From assembly GCA_036852015.1 (NCBI GenBank), contig JAANDG010000201.1:62001-126000 (forward strand): DNA of 64,000 nt, written 5' to 3'. Each line of letters starts with the position of its first letter. Position 1 is the first letter of the stretch. This document shows positions 47,202 to 59,654 of this stretch, piece after piece. Position numbers and translations under genes: made by a program. The DNA is from Pelodera strongyloides. Taxonomy: Eukaryota; Nematoda; Chromadorea; Rhabditida; Rhabditidae. The notes under the pieces were generated by a model, which was not told the DNA's origin, searched no databases, and saw only the letters and a list, made by a program, of their open reading frames with translations.

Positions 47202-49409
47202 TTAAGCGAGAGCTCTGGCCCGCGACCGCTGTATCGTGCTGCAGTAGCCGGGGAACAATTGTTGCAACGATTCTTCGATGTGCGCGCAGAAGCCGTTGTA
47301 AGAGAACTCGGCATCGAAGCGGGCTCGCTGAAAGCATTTTCTTCAATTGCTGGTTTTAATTAGCTCAATTTGGATGAAGGTTTGGAACGATGAAGGTTTT
47401 TTTTGTTCGACGCTACAATTGTAGCGTCGAACATGTCGAACATATATTTGAGTTTTTTTTACCTGCTTGACATAGTGTTCGTCTTCGTCGAGTTCCGGCC
47501 AAGTTTTCTTTTTCAAGTGTTTTATCATCGCCTCGGCTAGCAATTCTCCGCAAGGGGACGCAATCTGGAATTTGTATGGTTTGTAAATGCCATACGACTT
47601 ATAAGAGTGCCCATTTCCTGCATTTTACATCGTCCACTCTACCTTTGTTCCAGTGACGTCTTCGATAACAGTCTCGGCAGGACCTCCGGAGTCGCACACA
47701 ATCACTGGCCGACGTTGGTCCAAAGCCTCTATGGGCACTATTCCAAAATGCTCGTGTGGAGGCGTATAAAGTGCACTGTCGCACTGCCTGAGATATTGAA
47801 CATTTTATAACATCGTATACCCAAGACACATTATCCCCGACCATTTTGCTTCTTTATTGGTTTAATAATTACTTCTTATCTCAACAGATATCAGCAAGTC
47901 GGCTTAAGAACACATAGAGAAATAACCCACCGATACAGAGCGAATTTTTCCACTTCTGTTGGCGATGTAATGAATTCGACAACGTCCGCAACATCCAATT
48001 CCTAAATTAAAATATTATTGATTTTTTTTTATCGAAAGGCAAATTAGTTGCGTATGATGCGTGTCTGTTAACTACTTGTATACCTTTGTCATCTTCTGCA
48101 GAAGTTCGTAGTAAATTCTGCTCTCCGGAATATGGGGCATCACAGAACCGGCAAGTTGTACGGTAAAGTTGAGTCCCCTGCGCTTTAAAATACCTGAAAA
48201 CGGTAAAATTTGACAGAAGTCGCGTTCAACAGGCTTTCATGGGACAAACAAAAACATGAATAACACGTGTAAAAGCCAAACGAACCTGCAGCTTCGACAA
48301 TTATGTCCAATCTCTTCTCCGGCCAAAAACGATTCATGGAGAGAAAAATGTACTTTTCGTTCTGCGGGCGACAAAGGCGACTGACTGGATCTTCCGCCTA
48401 AGAATGTATAAAACTACAGTGTCATAATGCAGATCCAAATTTTCGGAGATCATATTGTCGTACATTTATTGTGGTGGAATAGACATTGATGATTACCTGA
48501 ATAACAATAGAGTCGACATCGCATGGTGGATAAACCACACGGATCTTTTCGGAAGGGATTCCGGGCATTACCCGCTTGAATTGTGAAGCAGTGAATCTGC
48601 TGTTGACCATGACCACGTCGGTGCTTTCAAACAAGGTTTCTTCCACGATTGCGATCAGCTTAGAATACCTGCAATAAAATACTGGTGTTACTGGTCGATA
48701 TACTGGTGTTACTGGTCGTTTAGTGATCGTGTCGAGTTTTAGATTGTGCTCGTTATGTAGGTAAATAATGCACATTCATACTAAAGTGCTTATTGAAATA
48801 AGAAAGCGCTGTACCATCTGTAGAGGAAGAAGCGAGAAGGGGTGACGAGCTGCTGTGGAAAGTGACAATAGAAAAGGACCTTGCAAGACGGAAAACGCCA
48901 TTTGATCATCGGAACACAACTGGAATTGTATTTATATTTAACCTGAGACTTGCGGCCACAGCACAATTAAGTTTAGCTACAGACAGTTCAGCAAGAGTCA
49001 CCTTGCACTGTGATCCACAACGATGAGATCAGGATTTAATCCGGAGAACACGAGATGCCACCCGAGGGCAACATTCTGTGAGAACCAATCGCCCGGATGG
49101 AGACGCAGGCCAATATCGCGAACTTCTGCAAAGTACTTCACAATGGCAAATGGCAAATTACAGTGAACAATTTGTTGTTTTTGTGCGAAGTGAAGCACTG
49201 GTCTAGAACCAAATGCTTACGCTCGCGAGCCTATACACCGGTGCTATTCCAATCAACTGTAAAGTCACATTTTTCCATAGGCCAGAGTTATAACTACTTG
49301 CTATAGCATTATAATAACCTACTTGCTTTAGCATTAACCGTCCAGTTATAGATTCACAAACGCTTAATTTATTATATTATTATTATTATTATTATTATTA
49401 TAGGATTTT

Positions 49410-49484
<75 letters not shown>

Positions 49485-49553
49485 AGGATTAGGATTAGGA
49501 GGAAGGAGAGGATTATTATTATTATTAGATTATTAGTATTATTATTATTATTG

Positions 49554-49590
<37 letters not shown>

Positions 49591-49636
49591 GGTTATTAGG
49601 ATTATTATTATTATTATTATTATGTATTATTATTAG

Positions 49637-49667
<31 letters not shown>

Positions 49668-50442
49668 TCTCTTATTCCAAAAATTTTACATACTATAAAA
49701 TACATCAGGAGAGATAAAAACACTCACAGGCTAGACACATTCAAGAGGTCTAGCTTCTTATGTGGTGTAATTTAATTCTCAAACGTAAAAATACAGTACT
49801 CACCGACTTGTGAACCCCACGAATGATTGCGCCAGTACTCGTCGATCATCGTAGTGAGCCAGACGACTCGGTGGCCGGCACTTGTGAAGTACCTGAATGG
49901 TGCGTTGTAATCATTTATTATTTGAAGAGTCCCCACCAAAGAACAGAACCTTCATACTAAGCCACTTGGTATTTTATCCCCTCAACATGTAGTGTGTGCG
50001 AAACAGGCTTGGAGATCCGGAACTCGCTCGTGGCCAGTTGCGAAGACTGGCTGTGGCGGTTCGCCGGCGAGATCCCTATCTGAATGAGCCCAACCGCCGG
50101 TGCTTGGATTGGGGAAAAGCGTGGAGCAAAGACATCCGCGAATTGCAGCCCGAGATACCAGCAGATCCAGCATTGAGATATGCGAGTGCACCGACACTGC
50201 GGTACAGACATCGGGGTGGCGGGAGAGTGAATCGGTTTAATGAGTGAACGATGATGTCGGGGATATCATCAACCAGGGGTCCTTGATTGCCATAAAACAA
50301 TCCTCAGGATGAACAGAGATATTCCAAAGTGTTGGTTGAACCCAATTGTAGAGTAAGGGGGAATACCAGACCTTATCATGGCGACCGTACATCGGTCTGA
50401 ACCGCCGTTCCATTGCTCCGGATGGATGATGACAACGAGCAT
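47202..50442 (-). CDS. alg-2: ALG2 alpha-1,3/1,6-mannosyltransferase
   Basis: Adds the second and third mannose to the dolichol-linked oligosaccharide on the cytosolic ER face. Eleven exons splice without a phase conflict to 408 aa (human ALG2 is 416): 50442-50372, 49892-49804, 49125-49002, 48919-48815, 48668-48497, 48397-48286, 48193-48084, 48001-47931, 47787-47643, 47564-47463 and 47327-47202. Motifs are [13 protein letters not shown] at the start (the usual form is HPDLGIGGAER), [59 protein letters not shown] and the GT4 nucleotide-sugar motif [11 protein letters not shown] (E-x7-E) followed by [10 protein letters not shown]. The last exon must begin at TTTCAG|CGA, because an upstream acceptor meets a stop. 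The start ATG lies 2 bp after TTACAG, a possible spliced-leader site. The Asp/Gly-poor GGSDR variant is notable but conservative. Confidence 0.97.
47404..47433. repeat. 30-bp perfect palindrome in last alg-2 intron
   Basis: Self-complementary with no spacer; each half is TGTTCGACGCTACAA or its complement. Located between exons 10 and 11. Confidence 0.8.
49380..49675. repeat. (TTA)n microsatellite with a 72-base T run
   Basis: TTA/ATT repeats at 49376-49402, an uninterrupted T run at 49412-49483, a short GGATTA-rich bridge, then more ATT repeats to about 49675. It lies in an intron of alg-2. The repeat-derived ORFs here are artefacts. The T run length is likely to be unreliable in the assembly. 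Confidence 0.95.
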
Positions 50443-50444
50443 GC

Positions 50445-52330
50445 CTGTAATCAATGTCATTGTCACATGATATGAAAACTGAATGAACACTGTTCCAGCG
50501 AGAGACAAGTTTGCTATACTTTACTAAAACAAAAAATGGAGTTATTGATTGAGTACTAAGTAATGCTATTGTATAAATGTGTTTATATGTTACTAGCCCA
50601 TGGGCACGAGCCCCAAGGTCACAGTATATTGGTGACGTCTGTTCGAAACTGGTGTGTGAGCCATCATGACGATGGCAAACATATCCTGTTTTCGGATGTA
50701 TGGGACATGCTGCTTGGAGAACTATTAGATGTGGCGACAGATAGGAATCAGCGTTATCCGATACTGCCAGCCGGTGGGAATGTGGTTAGATAACTACGTC
50801 AACAAACTATCAAAATACAGGAAAAGTATTGGATTCGGATGATCTGAGTTACTAGATTGAGAGGTGTTATCCTAAAAGAACCCCATGCGTCTACGATATT
50901 GTGAGGAACCCGAATGCTCGGCTCCGTACGAATGCAGCCAGAGTTGCACTTCCGCTTGAAGTTAGCGCAAAAAGAGGACCAAAAACGCATTGAATTTTCC
51001 CCGACCTTCACGTCACGAAAGTGTGAATGTTCAATGTTACTTGTCAATTTTTGTTACGTGTTCCCTGTGATGATCAAAGCAAGAGATTGCCGACAGCGAT
51101 TAATTTTGCATTTTCGAGTCACTAGGTCAGTAAATTTGAGGCTCACGCACATTATTTTTGATTTAAGTCCTGATAAATTAGGCGGTGCGGGAAGTTTTAT
51201 GTTGGTGAAAAGAAACTTTAGCGCGGGGTACGTGATACAGACGACGCATGCAAAAATGACGAGATGCGACCTTAGAGAAAACGAGACCGCGGCAAGAAAA
51301 AGTAACGCGACACGATTGCGTAGGATTGCAAGAAGAATAAGATGACTTATTTAGAAAGGCGAATTTCGGGTAAACATCTAAAAACTGACAGCGACAAGGG
51401 AAGATTAGTAAAGTACCGTTCGGAGACAATGTTGCGGATCATTATTAATGAGGGAGCGCGAAAACATCTTCGAGAGACCAGTGAAACACTGGAGAGACCT
51501 CGTTTATAGTTTTATATTAGCGCGCATTGGGAACGTGAACAGAATATAAGCCACAAGATACAAACAGCTTAGTACAGGCTTCTAGTGAAAGCACATTCTA
51601 ACGGTTCATGAGGAGGAGCTTTGTACTCGCATCCACAATCAGTTTTTTTTTTTGAGGAAAGCTCAGTTTTTCTAAAAGAAAGGTGAAGTTGAGTGAAAAC
51701 AGATCTTGGGCTTAGATCGGGTTTTCAGATCTCGATACATTGTCCCTTTCACTGTCTTTCACTGGATATCCGTCCTCAGATCTACAATGTGGCTTGAGTG
51801 AAAGTGGATCACAATATCCCCTACTACACTCCTCACACACTTTCTCTTACAAAGCAGGGAACAAAGTCAAGTCGCTAGGGCAAACTATTAAATGGGAGTG
51901 AAGGTAAACGGGAGTGAAGGCTATAAACTGAAGAAAAATCATACCCTAAACAGATAAGCAAAAAAAAGAGAGAGAATTTTAATACAAATACAGAACAAAC
52001 AGTATTGGGTTAGAATTACGTTTAGAAAACTGTATGAGCATGTGCATTGGATGACAAATGAACTGTTATCACGCTTTTTTCATAAACAACATGAGCTAGG
52101 AAATTGAGGTTAGGAAAACCTCGACCGTATTTCACATGACATGTCCAAGCCTCGTTAAAAGCAAAATGAAAGAACACTAGGCATGGGATGATGTTTATGA
52201 AGAGGTATTTCAATTTAAAATGATACTGTTCTTAGATGACGCGCCAGGCGTTAGCACTGAATTGTCTACTTGGAATTGATTAGGATAATTCTATATCGAT
52301 GACTGATTATGTGATTGGAGAAGCACGTAC
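50445..52330. other. Region upstream of alg-2, no supported gene
   Basis: A 143-codon plus ORF (50914-51345) without motifs is not accepted. If the short exon at 52331-52471 belongs to alg-2, this is an intron; the phases do not match, so I treat it as intergenic. Confidence 0.4.
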
Positions 52331-52471
52331 CCTCTGGTCACCGACAACCGATGTCTCCTTGATGAATTCCCGACGCACGAACCAGACGGCCAGAGAGAGG
52401 GGAACACAGAAGAAAAGGGCGGCTGTGTAGAGGACGAGAGACAGGAAACGCCGGACCGCGTCGAAGGACAT
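52331..52471 (-). CDS. Possible orphan first exon with signal-anchor sequence
   Basis: An ATG at 52471 opens 47 codons ending exactly at a GTACGT donor. Residues about 9-31 (FLSLVLYTAALFFCVPLSLA) look like a signal anchor. It ends in phase 0 while the first alg-2 exon would need phase 1, so direct splicing fails. It could be exon 1 of an extended alg-2 through a missed small exon, or of another gene. Confidence 0.4.
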
Positions 52472-55228
52472 CAACGAACGCACTGCTCACCTGGGGGCGG
52501 GCGCATGCAACTATGATTCCACGCCCACGGCTATGTATGGCTACGGAATTTGAGGTCACGCCTCCACCTCCCCCGGATGTGAACTTTCGGAGAGATCAAG
52601 GCGGGCTTTTACAGATGGTCTATGAGATGAACTGCACTTAGAGATTCGAAGAACGATTCCATAGCACTTTGGCATACAGCTCGTCTACAGGCAGACACTC
52701 ATATGCGCGAAATCCCGGGAGACCGAGTATCAGCATTATGCTTGATGATGACAGAAACATGCAGATATTCAGAGTTAATGTATCCGAGTGATCCAGATGA
52801 TGATAAGCGAACACAAACAAAACGCATTCCAGCCAATAGTAGAAACTCTGTTTCACGATATTAATATGTATGTGGCATGAATGGTCTACACATTATAACG
52901 CACATATTATTTCAAATTCTAGATTCACACCTTTGAAAATAAGAGGCACCCGTACTGTCAATATGTTTTTAATACAGCCTCTTGAATCGTAGTGCAAGAT
53001 TCAGTCAGTTCGAAAAGCCTTGTGAGGACGAAAAACTACAGAGGGATGGGCAACGCGAAGCCTCAGTGGATGAGAGAATAAGATACGGGTACAACACCAT
53101 CTGCACGTTGCTTTCTGATGATAGGTTACCATACACCTATTGAAAGAAGTAAAGAGGATAAGTGCCAATTAGAATAACCTTTATTCAAAAAAATAAATGC
53201 GCGAGCTAAGAATGCGCTATTTGCAGACACAAATGAGAAGAGCGCCCAAAAAGAGTGGACAATTTGTCGCTTTGTAGGCGGCAAATGGGTAGCTTGTTAG
53301 TCGTTGCATTTCCTGGCCAAAGATCCTCAGCTCCCTTTAGGGCATGTAGATTAACATCTACAAAATTTCCTTTCCACTAAAGATTTTCAATTTTGCTGAT
53401 GCATCATTCTGATCGTTTCTCGTCTGTAAGGGCATTTTGTTCAATGGTCGATTGGTGAAATCTAAAGGTGCAAAACGGGCGAGGGGTGTCTCTCTTACGA
53501 AAAAATATGAACTATTAATGAAGCAAAGAATGCGAACAGTTCATTTCAATGATGCACGAGTATGGTAGACTCATGCGTGCTTCTCACACTTTCATGTAGT
53601 TTGGTATGTTGATTGGATTCATTTGTGTCCTCTTTTGGATAGTAAATGGCAGACATCGATGTATATCTATGAGAATGCCGCACATAATCGTATCGTAGGT
53701 TAACGCATAAGTTGGCATCTTGTTTTGGTGCCGCCATTTAATATTCAGTTATTTTTAAGCTAATTATCAAGACGACATTTAAAGACTTTCATGGTCTTAA
53801 TGTAATTATCCAATAACGTGGGCATTCTAATCGTAAGCAATGCTAAAATCTTTCACTAACTAAGAGAAATCTGTTTTACATGACAGTATGTTTGCGAAAC
53901 CTTTACAATTAATTGTAAGACATACAGCTGAAGTCCCATAATTCCTCGTGCCCTTTCTGGGTGTTTGTATGGCCTTATACTCCCATGTTCGTTTTGTTAA
54001 TAAATATTTATACATTTTGATCCCGTATATACGACACTATTATTTAGATCGTGTCACTTTACGACTTCATGTTGTATGTTCCAAACAACTATCTAGCGCG
54101 TTATTGTGCCTTCGACATCATTAGAGCCATCACATTATAAAGAGGACAAAAGGGGGAGAGGGCATAATTGTCTGCTATGATTTCTCCCTTTGGAAATGCT
54201 GGATTCCTGATAGGGATCTACTACAAGCCTGGCGGGCAGCCCGGTTCCAGATTCTATTAGCAGACCCTCACCCTTAACATACCCCCACAAGGGGAGACAA
54301 ACCACACACTAGGGGGGCCTTCAGGCGTATTAATTAACTCAACTGTTATTTCGATAAGTAGTTTAACAGTTAGACTTATGTCAATTCGTGTGAACAGTTA
54401 TATCAGCATATACAGTTATACAGTTATAACAGTTATATCTAGGCTAGTTAGCAAAGTCAGAAAAACAATAATCCCCGACAGTAACCTACACAACATTTTT
54501 ACGTATCCGTACGGAATCTGCATATTATCCTGTACTACCGTGTATCAAGGAGAAATGTCACCCCTCATTGTTCCTCATTGTCAGTCCAAATGTCCAAAAT
54601 CGTAATGTCCAGCACGGGTGTCAAACATGCTTTGTGGTAGGGCTCTGGATTCTTCGGATCGAAATTGATCACATCTTCCTTCTAGTAGACCGAATCAAGT
54701 TCATCTACAGGTCTAGACCGAGCCTTAAAGCGGTTGACCGGCAGCTAAGAGCCTTCAGGCATATGCTTGAGTGTGAGTAATGGACGCTCCTCTGTACATA
54801 TCAAACACATTAATCTTTTACATAAAGGGAGCTGACCGTTATGGGCAGGCAACTCTGGAGGAGTTAGAAAGAAATACTATAAAATAAAACAACAGGCACT
54901 CAGTGAACGAAGGAAAACTTCGAAGAGATGTGAAATTGAATCAACTAAGAAATATAATAATGTGGGAAGGTCTTCTGGGACAAAAACCGCCGCTTTGTTT
55001 TTACTGAAAGATTTGAAACACGAAGATGGTTGTAGTCTAAATACATAAAGTACCTCGATAAAAGGAGAACCGCATGGTAATAAGCAGATATGATTATGTA
55101 TGTATATGAAAATACTCAAGTACTCAATACTGCACAATATAACAGTGGGAAACGGACATTACTTCCGGAAATTATTACTTCAATCATTTGTTTTTAAAAC
55201 ATTTTACTCTGTGTTGGCTTTTGCGCAT
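52472..55228. other. Intergenic, nothing recognised
   Basis: AT-rich with short ORFs only. No RNA gene or repeat with visible structure. Confidence 0.4.
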
Positions 55229-55308
55229 CTCCCTGATATAATAAATTATTATTATTACTATATGCCTTCTCCCTGATATAATAAATTATTATTATTACTA
55301 TATGCCTT
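55229..55308. repeat. Exact 40-bp tandem duplication with LINE-like tail
   Basis: CTCCCTGATATAATAAATTA and the following 20 bases occur twice without mismatch (55229-55268 and 55269-55308). The unit includes an AATAAATTATTATTATTA motif like the LINE 3' end at 62546 and overlaps the left copy of the 89-bp direct repeat. Confidence 0.9.
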
Positions 55309-55377
55309 TGGGAGAGGGCGCACGTAACGTCAACTCTCACTCTCAATCAGTGTTTCTGTAGTCTGTAAATATCGACT
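55289..55377 (+). repeat. Left 89-bp direct repeat flanking the satellite
   Basis: Identical at all 89 positions to 57633-57721, same orientation. It begins TTATTATTACTATATGCC and ends GTCTGTAAATATCGACT. With its partner it brackets 2255 bp that contain the 129-bp array. Confidence 0.95.
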
Positions 55378-55637
55378 AGAGCTCTAGCGATATGGCTTTA
55401 GCTTCAGCTTTTGATTTTGCTAAGTTAACTATTTCAATTTTTGAAGTTACACGGAATTAGCTTTATCTCTATTTTGAAGATTTTAATGAGATTCGCATTT
55501 TGGTTGGTTCGGATTTTCAGAGATTCGGAGTGCGCATTTTGATTATATTCGGATTTTATATCGGCGGACCTTCGGTCGGCCTTCGCTTGCCTGACGTTCA
55601 TTATGCTTTAAATTTGAACTTCGTGTGCAATGTTACC

Positions 55638-57632
55638 TTTGAGCTACGGTGAACTTTGCTCGTCGACTTGTTTTTGACGTCATAGATTCTGAATCAGAAG
55701 CGCGATCGAGAATCTGTCTCTGACGCATGCTTCGCTTCAGCATTGGAGTCGATTCATCTTTACTTTTGATCTACGGTGAACTTTACACGTCGACTTGTAT
55801 TTGACGTCGTAGATTCTGAATCAGAAGCGCGATCGAGAATCTGACGCGTGCTTCACTTCAGTATTGGAGTCGATTTGCACCGTTACCTTTGATCTACGAT
55901 GATCTTTGCACGTCGACTTGTTTTTGACGTCATAGAATCTGAATCAGAAGCGCGATCGACAATCTGTCTCTGATGCATGCTTCGCTTCAGCATCGGAGTC
56001 GATTTGCATCATTATTTTTGATCTACGGTGATCTCTGCACGTCGACTTGTTTTTGACGTTATAGATTCTGAATCAGAAGCGCGATCGACAATCTGTTTCT
56101 GATACATGCTTCACTTCAGCATTGAAGTCGATTTGCATCATTACTTTTGATGTACGGTCAACTTTGCACGTCGTCTTGTTTTTGACGTCATATATTCTGA
56201 ATCAGAAGCGCGAACAATAATCTGTCTCTGATGCATGCTTCGCTTCAGTATTGGAGTCGATTTGCACCATTACCTTTGATCTACGGTGAATTTTGCACGT
56301 CGTCTTGTTTTTGACGTCATAGATTCTGAATCAGAAGCGCGATCGAGAATCTGTCTCTGATGCATGCTTCGCTTCAGTATTGGAGTCGATTTGCACCGTT
56401 ACCTTTGATCTACGGTGAACTTTGCACGTCGACTTATTTTTGACGTCATAGATTCTGAATCAGAAGCGTGATCAAGAATCTGTCTCTGATGCATGCTTCG
56501 CTTCAGCATTGGAGTCGATTTGCATATATACTTTTGATCTACGGTGATCTCTGCACGTCGACTTGTTTTTGACGTTATAGATTCTGAATCAGAAGCGCGA
56601 TCGACAATCTGTTTCTGATACATGCTTCACTTCAGCATTGAAGTCGATTTGCATCATTACTTTTGATGTACGGTCAACTTTGCACGTCGTCTTGTTTTTG
56701 ACGTCATATATTCTGAATCAGAAGCGCGAACAATAATCTGTCTCTGATGCATGCTTCGCTTCAGTATTGGAGTCGATTTGCACCATTACCTTTGATCTAC
56801 GGTGAATTTTGCACGTCGTCTTGTTTTTGACGTCATATATTCTGAATCAGAAGCGCGATCGAGAATCTGTCTCTGATGCATGCTTCGCTTCAGTATTGGA
56901 GTCGATTTGCACCGTTACCTTTGATCTACGGTGAACTTTGCACGACGACTTATTTTTGACGTCATAGATTCTGAATCAGAAGCGTGATCAAGAATCTGTC
57001 TCTGATGCATGCTTCGCTTCAGCATTGGAGTCGATTTGCATATATACTTTTGATCTACGGTGAACTTTGCATGTCGACTTATTTTTGACGTCATAGATTC
57101 TGAATCAGAAGCGCGATCAAGAATCTGTCTCTGATGCATGCTCCGCTTCAGCATCGGAGTCGATTTGCACCGTTACCTTTGATCTACGATGATCTTTGCA
57201 CGTCGACTTGTTTTTGACGTCATAGATTCTGAATCAGAAGCGCGATCGACAATCTGTTTCTGATACATGCTTCACTTCAGCATTGAAGTCGATTTGCATC
57301 ATTACTTTTGATCCACGATGAAATTTGTACGTCGACTTGTTTTTGACGTCATAGATTCTGAATCAGAAGCGCGATCGATAATCTGTCTCTGATGCGTGCT
57401 TCGCTTCAGCATCGGACTCGATTTGCATCGTTACTTTTGATCTACGGTGATCTTTGCACGTCGACTTGTTTTTGACATCATATATTCTGAATCAGAAGCG
57501 CGATCGATAATCTGTCTCTGATGCGTGCTTCGCTTCAGCATCGGAGTCGTTTTGCATCGTTACTTTTGATCTACGGTGAACTTGGTACGTCGACTTTTTT
57601 TTGACATCATTATATTCTGAACCAGAAGCGCG
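55638..57632. repeat. 129-bp satellite array, 16 units, with higher-order structure
   Basis: Units marked by TTTGAKSTACGG start at 55638, 55765, 55888 and 56017, then every 129 bp exactly through 57565; the last is truncated. Two early units are 2 and 6 bp shorter. Each unit carries an inverted motif (TTCTGAATCAGAA) and CACGTCG/GACGTC motifs. Positions 56017-56532 recur at 56533-57048 with about two differences, a 516-bp higher-order unit of four monomers. 129 is a multiple of 3, so minus-strand frames cross unit borders (43-residue period), but most units contain a stop. I read this as a satellite, not a gene. Confidence 0.95.
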
Positions 57633-57721
57633 TTATTATTACTATATGCCTTTGGGAGAGGGCGCACGTAACGTCAACTCTCACTCTCAATCAGTGTTTC
57701 TGTAGTCTGTAAATATCGACT
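57633..57721 (+). repeat. Right 89-bp direct repeat flanking the satellite
   Basis: Perfect copy of 55289-55377, beginning abruptly in the middle of the last satellite unit. The abrupt junction indicates a recombination or insertion boundary. Confidence 0.95.
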
Positions 57722-58005
57722 TGCAATGAATTAGCTCTAATAAAAATGCGTGGAAGTGCACCGTATATTTCCTGCATAGACAGTGCGTATCTTGTAAATT
57801 TTGCATAGCTCATCAAGTTTTCACGCGTAACTTAGTGAGGCTTCTTATCCTACTTAAAGAGTTATGTACGTAGGCCACCACGACTTTAAAAAAAAAAGAA
57901 TAAAAATCCAAAGCAAAATGGAGGCGATATTGAAATCAAAGCGATATTGAAAATAAGCGGTCGAGTATGTAAATTAGCGAAAAATTTCAACGAGGTCAAA
58001 AAGTC
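57722..58005. other. Spacer between satellite and tRNA gene
   Basis: Nothing recognised. The run of T on the minus strand just below 58006 (TTTTT at about 57998-58002) is the Pol III terminator of the tRNA gene. Confidence 0.5.
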
Positions 58006-58087
58006 TGACGAGAGTGGGATTCGAACCCACGCCACCGAAGTGACTGGTGCCTTAAACCAGCGCCTTAGACCGCTCGGCCATCTCGCC
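58006..58087 (-). tRNA. tRNA-Leu(AAG)
   Basis: An 82-nt cloverleaf. The acceptor stem GGCGAGA pairs with TCTCGTC (one G-U), with discriminator A as expected for leucine. The D region has GGCCGAGCGGTC. The anticodon stem-loop is CTGGT-TTAAGGC-ACCAG with anticodon AAG. A long variable arm (class II) contains CACTTCGGTG, and the T arm is GTGGGTTCGAATCCCAC. Transcription would end in TTTTT directly downstream. No intron. CCA is not encoded, as usual in eukaryotes. Confidence 0.97.
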
Positions 58088-58439
58088 ATTATGATAATGC
58101 CCTAGCTTTTTGTATAGTATGCACTTATTGTATTTGCTAACTTATTAGTATGTTCTGTCTGGACGCCTCTCAATGACAGTAACATCAATGGATATTGCTC
58201 GGGAAGACAGGCATCGGGAACTTCCTGCAAACTATTATAAAGAAAAGAGATTTGTGCAACGTAGCACATTAATATCCCATTGTACCAACACATAGCTCAA
58301 ATGCGCCCTCTTGTTTATTATTTACTTCGGATCCAATAAGGACCATAAAGAACCAACATAACATTACCCTAAATGTGTCTCTTTGCGGTTATACAAGACT
58401 TCAACAACTTTACTACCGAATTGCGGCATTGACGAACAA
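58088..58439. other. Gap between tRNA gene and LINE
   Basis: No gene or repeat recognised. The LINE 5' end is approximate, so part of this may belong to it. Confidence 0.35.
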
Positions 58440-58775
58440 TAGTCAGTTTTGTCTCTGTCACGGTGCAGAGCGGTTGCCTCGCGGCCTGCTCTGCCTACCT
58501 ACCACTATTTGTCGACTTTGAGGACTCCGTTATTGCTAAATCTTTTTGATCTTCGGCTTAAACTGTGCGTACTTGTCTCCGCTATTAGGACCATTGGAAG
58601 ATCTGTGGAAAAGCTCTGTCGGCGAGCATAAAATCGAAATCAACTTTGCCGAACTTTTCTGGTGAGCCCTTAAGTTGTCTCGTCGTGCGTTCTCTCTCTC
58701 TGTCACACGCTGTCTCACGGAGGGTACCCCTATCGCGTACCACCATTTTTGATCTTTTGATCTCTGCCTGTTCAA

Positions 58776-59646
58776 ATGGGCAAAGGAAGAACCAAAAGAG
58801 TAAGGCGTGATAGTGGATCATCGATCGACTCTACGTCGATTGATACCCTTTCACGCCCTGGAACAGCTGATCCTCAGGGAGAGGAGATGATGCGACACCA
58901 TATTACAGCTCTGTACCTCCTCAGTAAAAAAGGAAAGAATACTGTGGTGAAAGTCCTAATTGAACGCCTTGTCTCGCTTTTCAATCTTCAGGAAAAGAAA
59001 GCCGATGAGAAAGGATCTGGCCACCCAGCTCAGTGTTATGAAATCCAGAGCTGAAGAAGTTGAGGCCAACCTCCAAGGCCAAATCCTCGAAATGAGGAAA
59101 ATGATGGAAGAAATTAAGAATAAGACTGCTGAGTTGGACAAGAAACCGTCCCCGGCAGGTATGTGCTTTGAAGAGGGTTATCGCCTTCGAAGTTTGGTGT
59201 TTTCTGGTCTGCAACTCCCCACCAATCAACACATTCCAAATTCACAAAAAAGAGTTCAGTCCATTAAATGCCAAGTCGAAGATGTGATAGCTTTCTTGGG
59301 TATAGCTTACCCTGTGTGTGACGTGTTCCAAATGGGCCGTCATCTTGTAAAGGTGCGGTTTGGGTGCCGTGATGCAGTTAAGGAGGTGTTATCCCGTGCT
59401 CCCAAACTCCGGTACTCGCCGTTCGAGAAGGTTCACATCAGACCTTCTCTAACTGCTGAGGAAAGGGTGGAGCGCGCGAATAATCTTCGAAACGCGCAAC
59501 ACGAGAGAAAGGAGAGAGAATCCCGAGGTGAGCATGTGTTCTTGCGGAGTCTTCCAAACTTTTTGGAATTCTCTGTTGAACGCAGGCGAGGACCCTATGG
59601 GAGGACCAATCCCAACTCGAGCCGCCCAAACCAAACTCGGGTCTAG
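58776..59646 (+). pseudogene. LINE ORF1, frameshifted
   Basis: Starts MGKGRTKRVRRDSGSS, basic, and continues open to 59054; the likely continuation lies in another frame from about 58960 to 59646. The switch falls near 58960-59010. Downstream is a coiled coil (RAEEVEANLQGQILEMRKMM), a region resembling the nucleic-acid-binding part of CR1-type ORF1 proteins (VFQMGRHLVKVRF) and an Arg/Glu-rich C-terminus. No zinc knuckle is visible. ORF1 proteins coat the LINE RNA. The stop lies 8 bp before the ORF2 start. Confidence 0.75.
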
Positions 59647-59654
59647 GTCCCAAA

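Noticed and set aside
49409..49775. Poly-Asn/Ile/Lys ORFs
   Set aside because: Produced by the TTA microsatellite and the 72-base T run; no biological protein is implied.
55289..57721. Satellite as a CRISPR array or LTR retrotransposon
   Set aside because: No spacers (units are contiguous repeats) in a eukaryotic context. The flanking repeats are only 89 bp, and no primer-binding site, gag or pol was seen.
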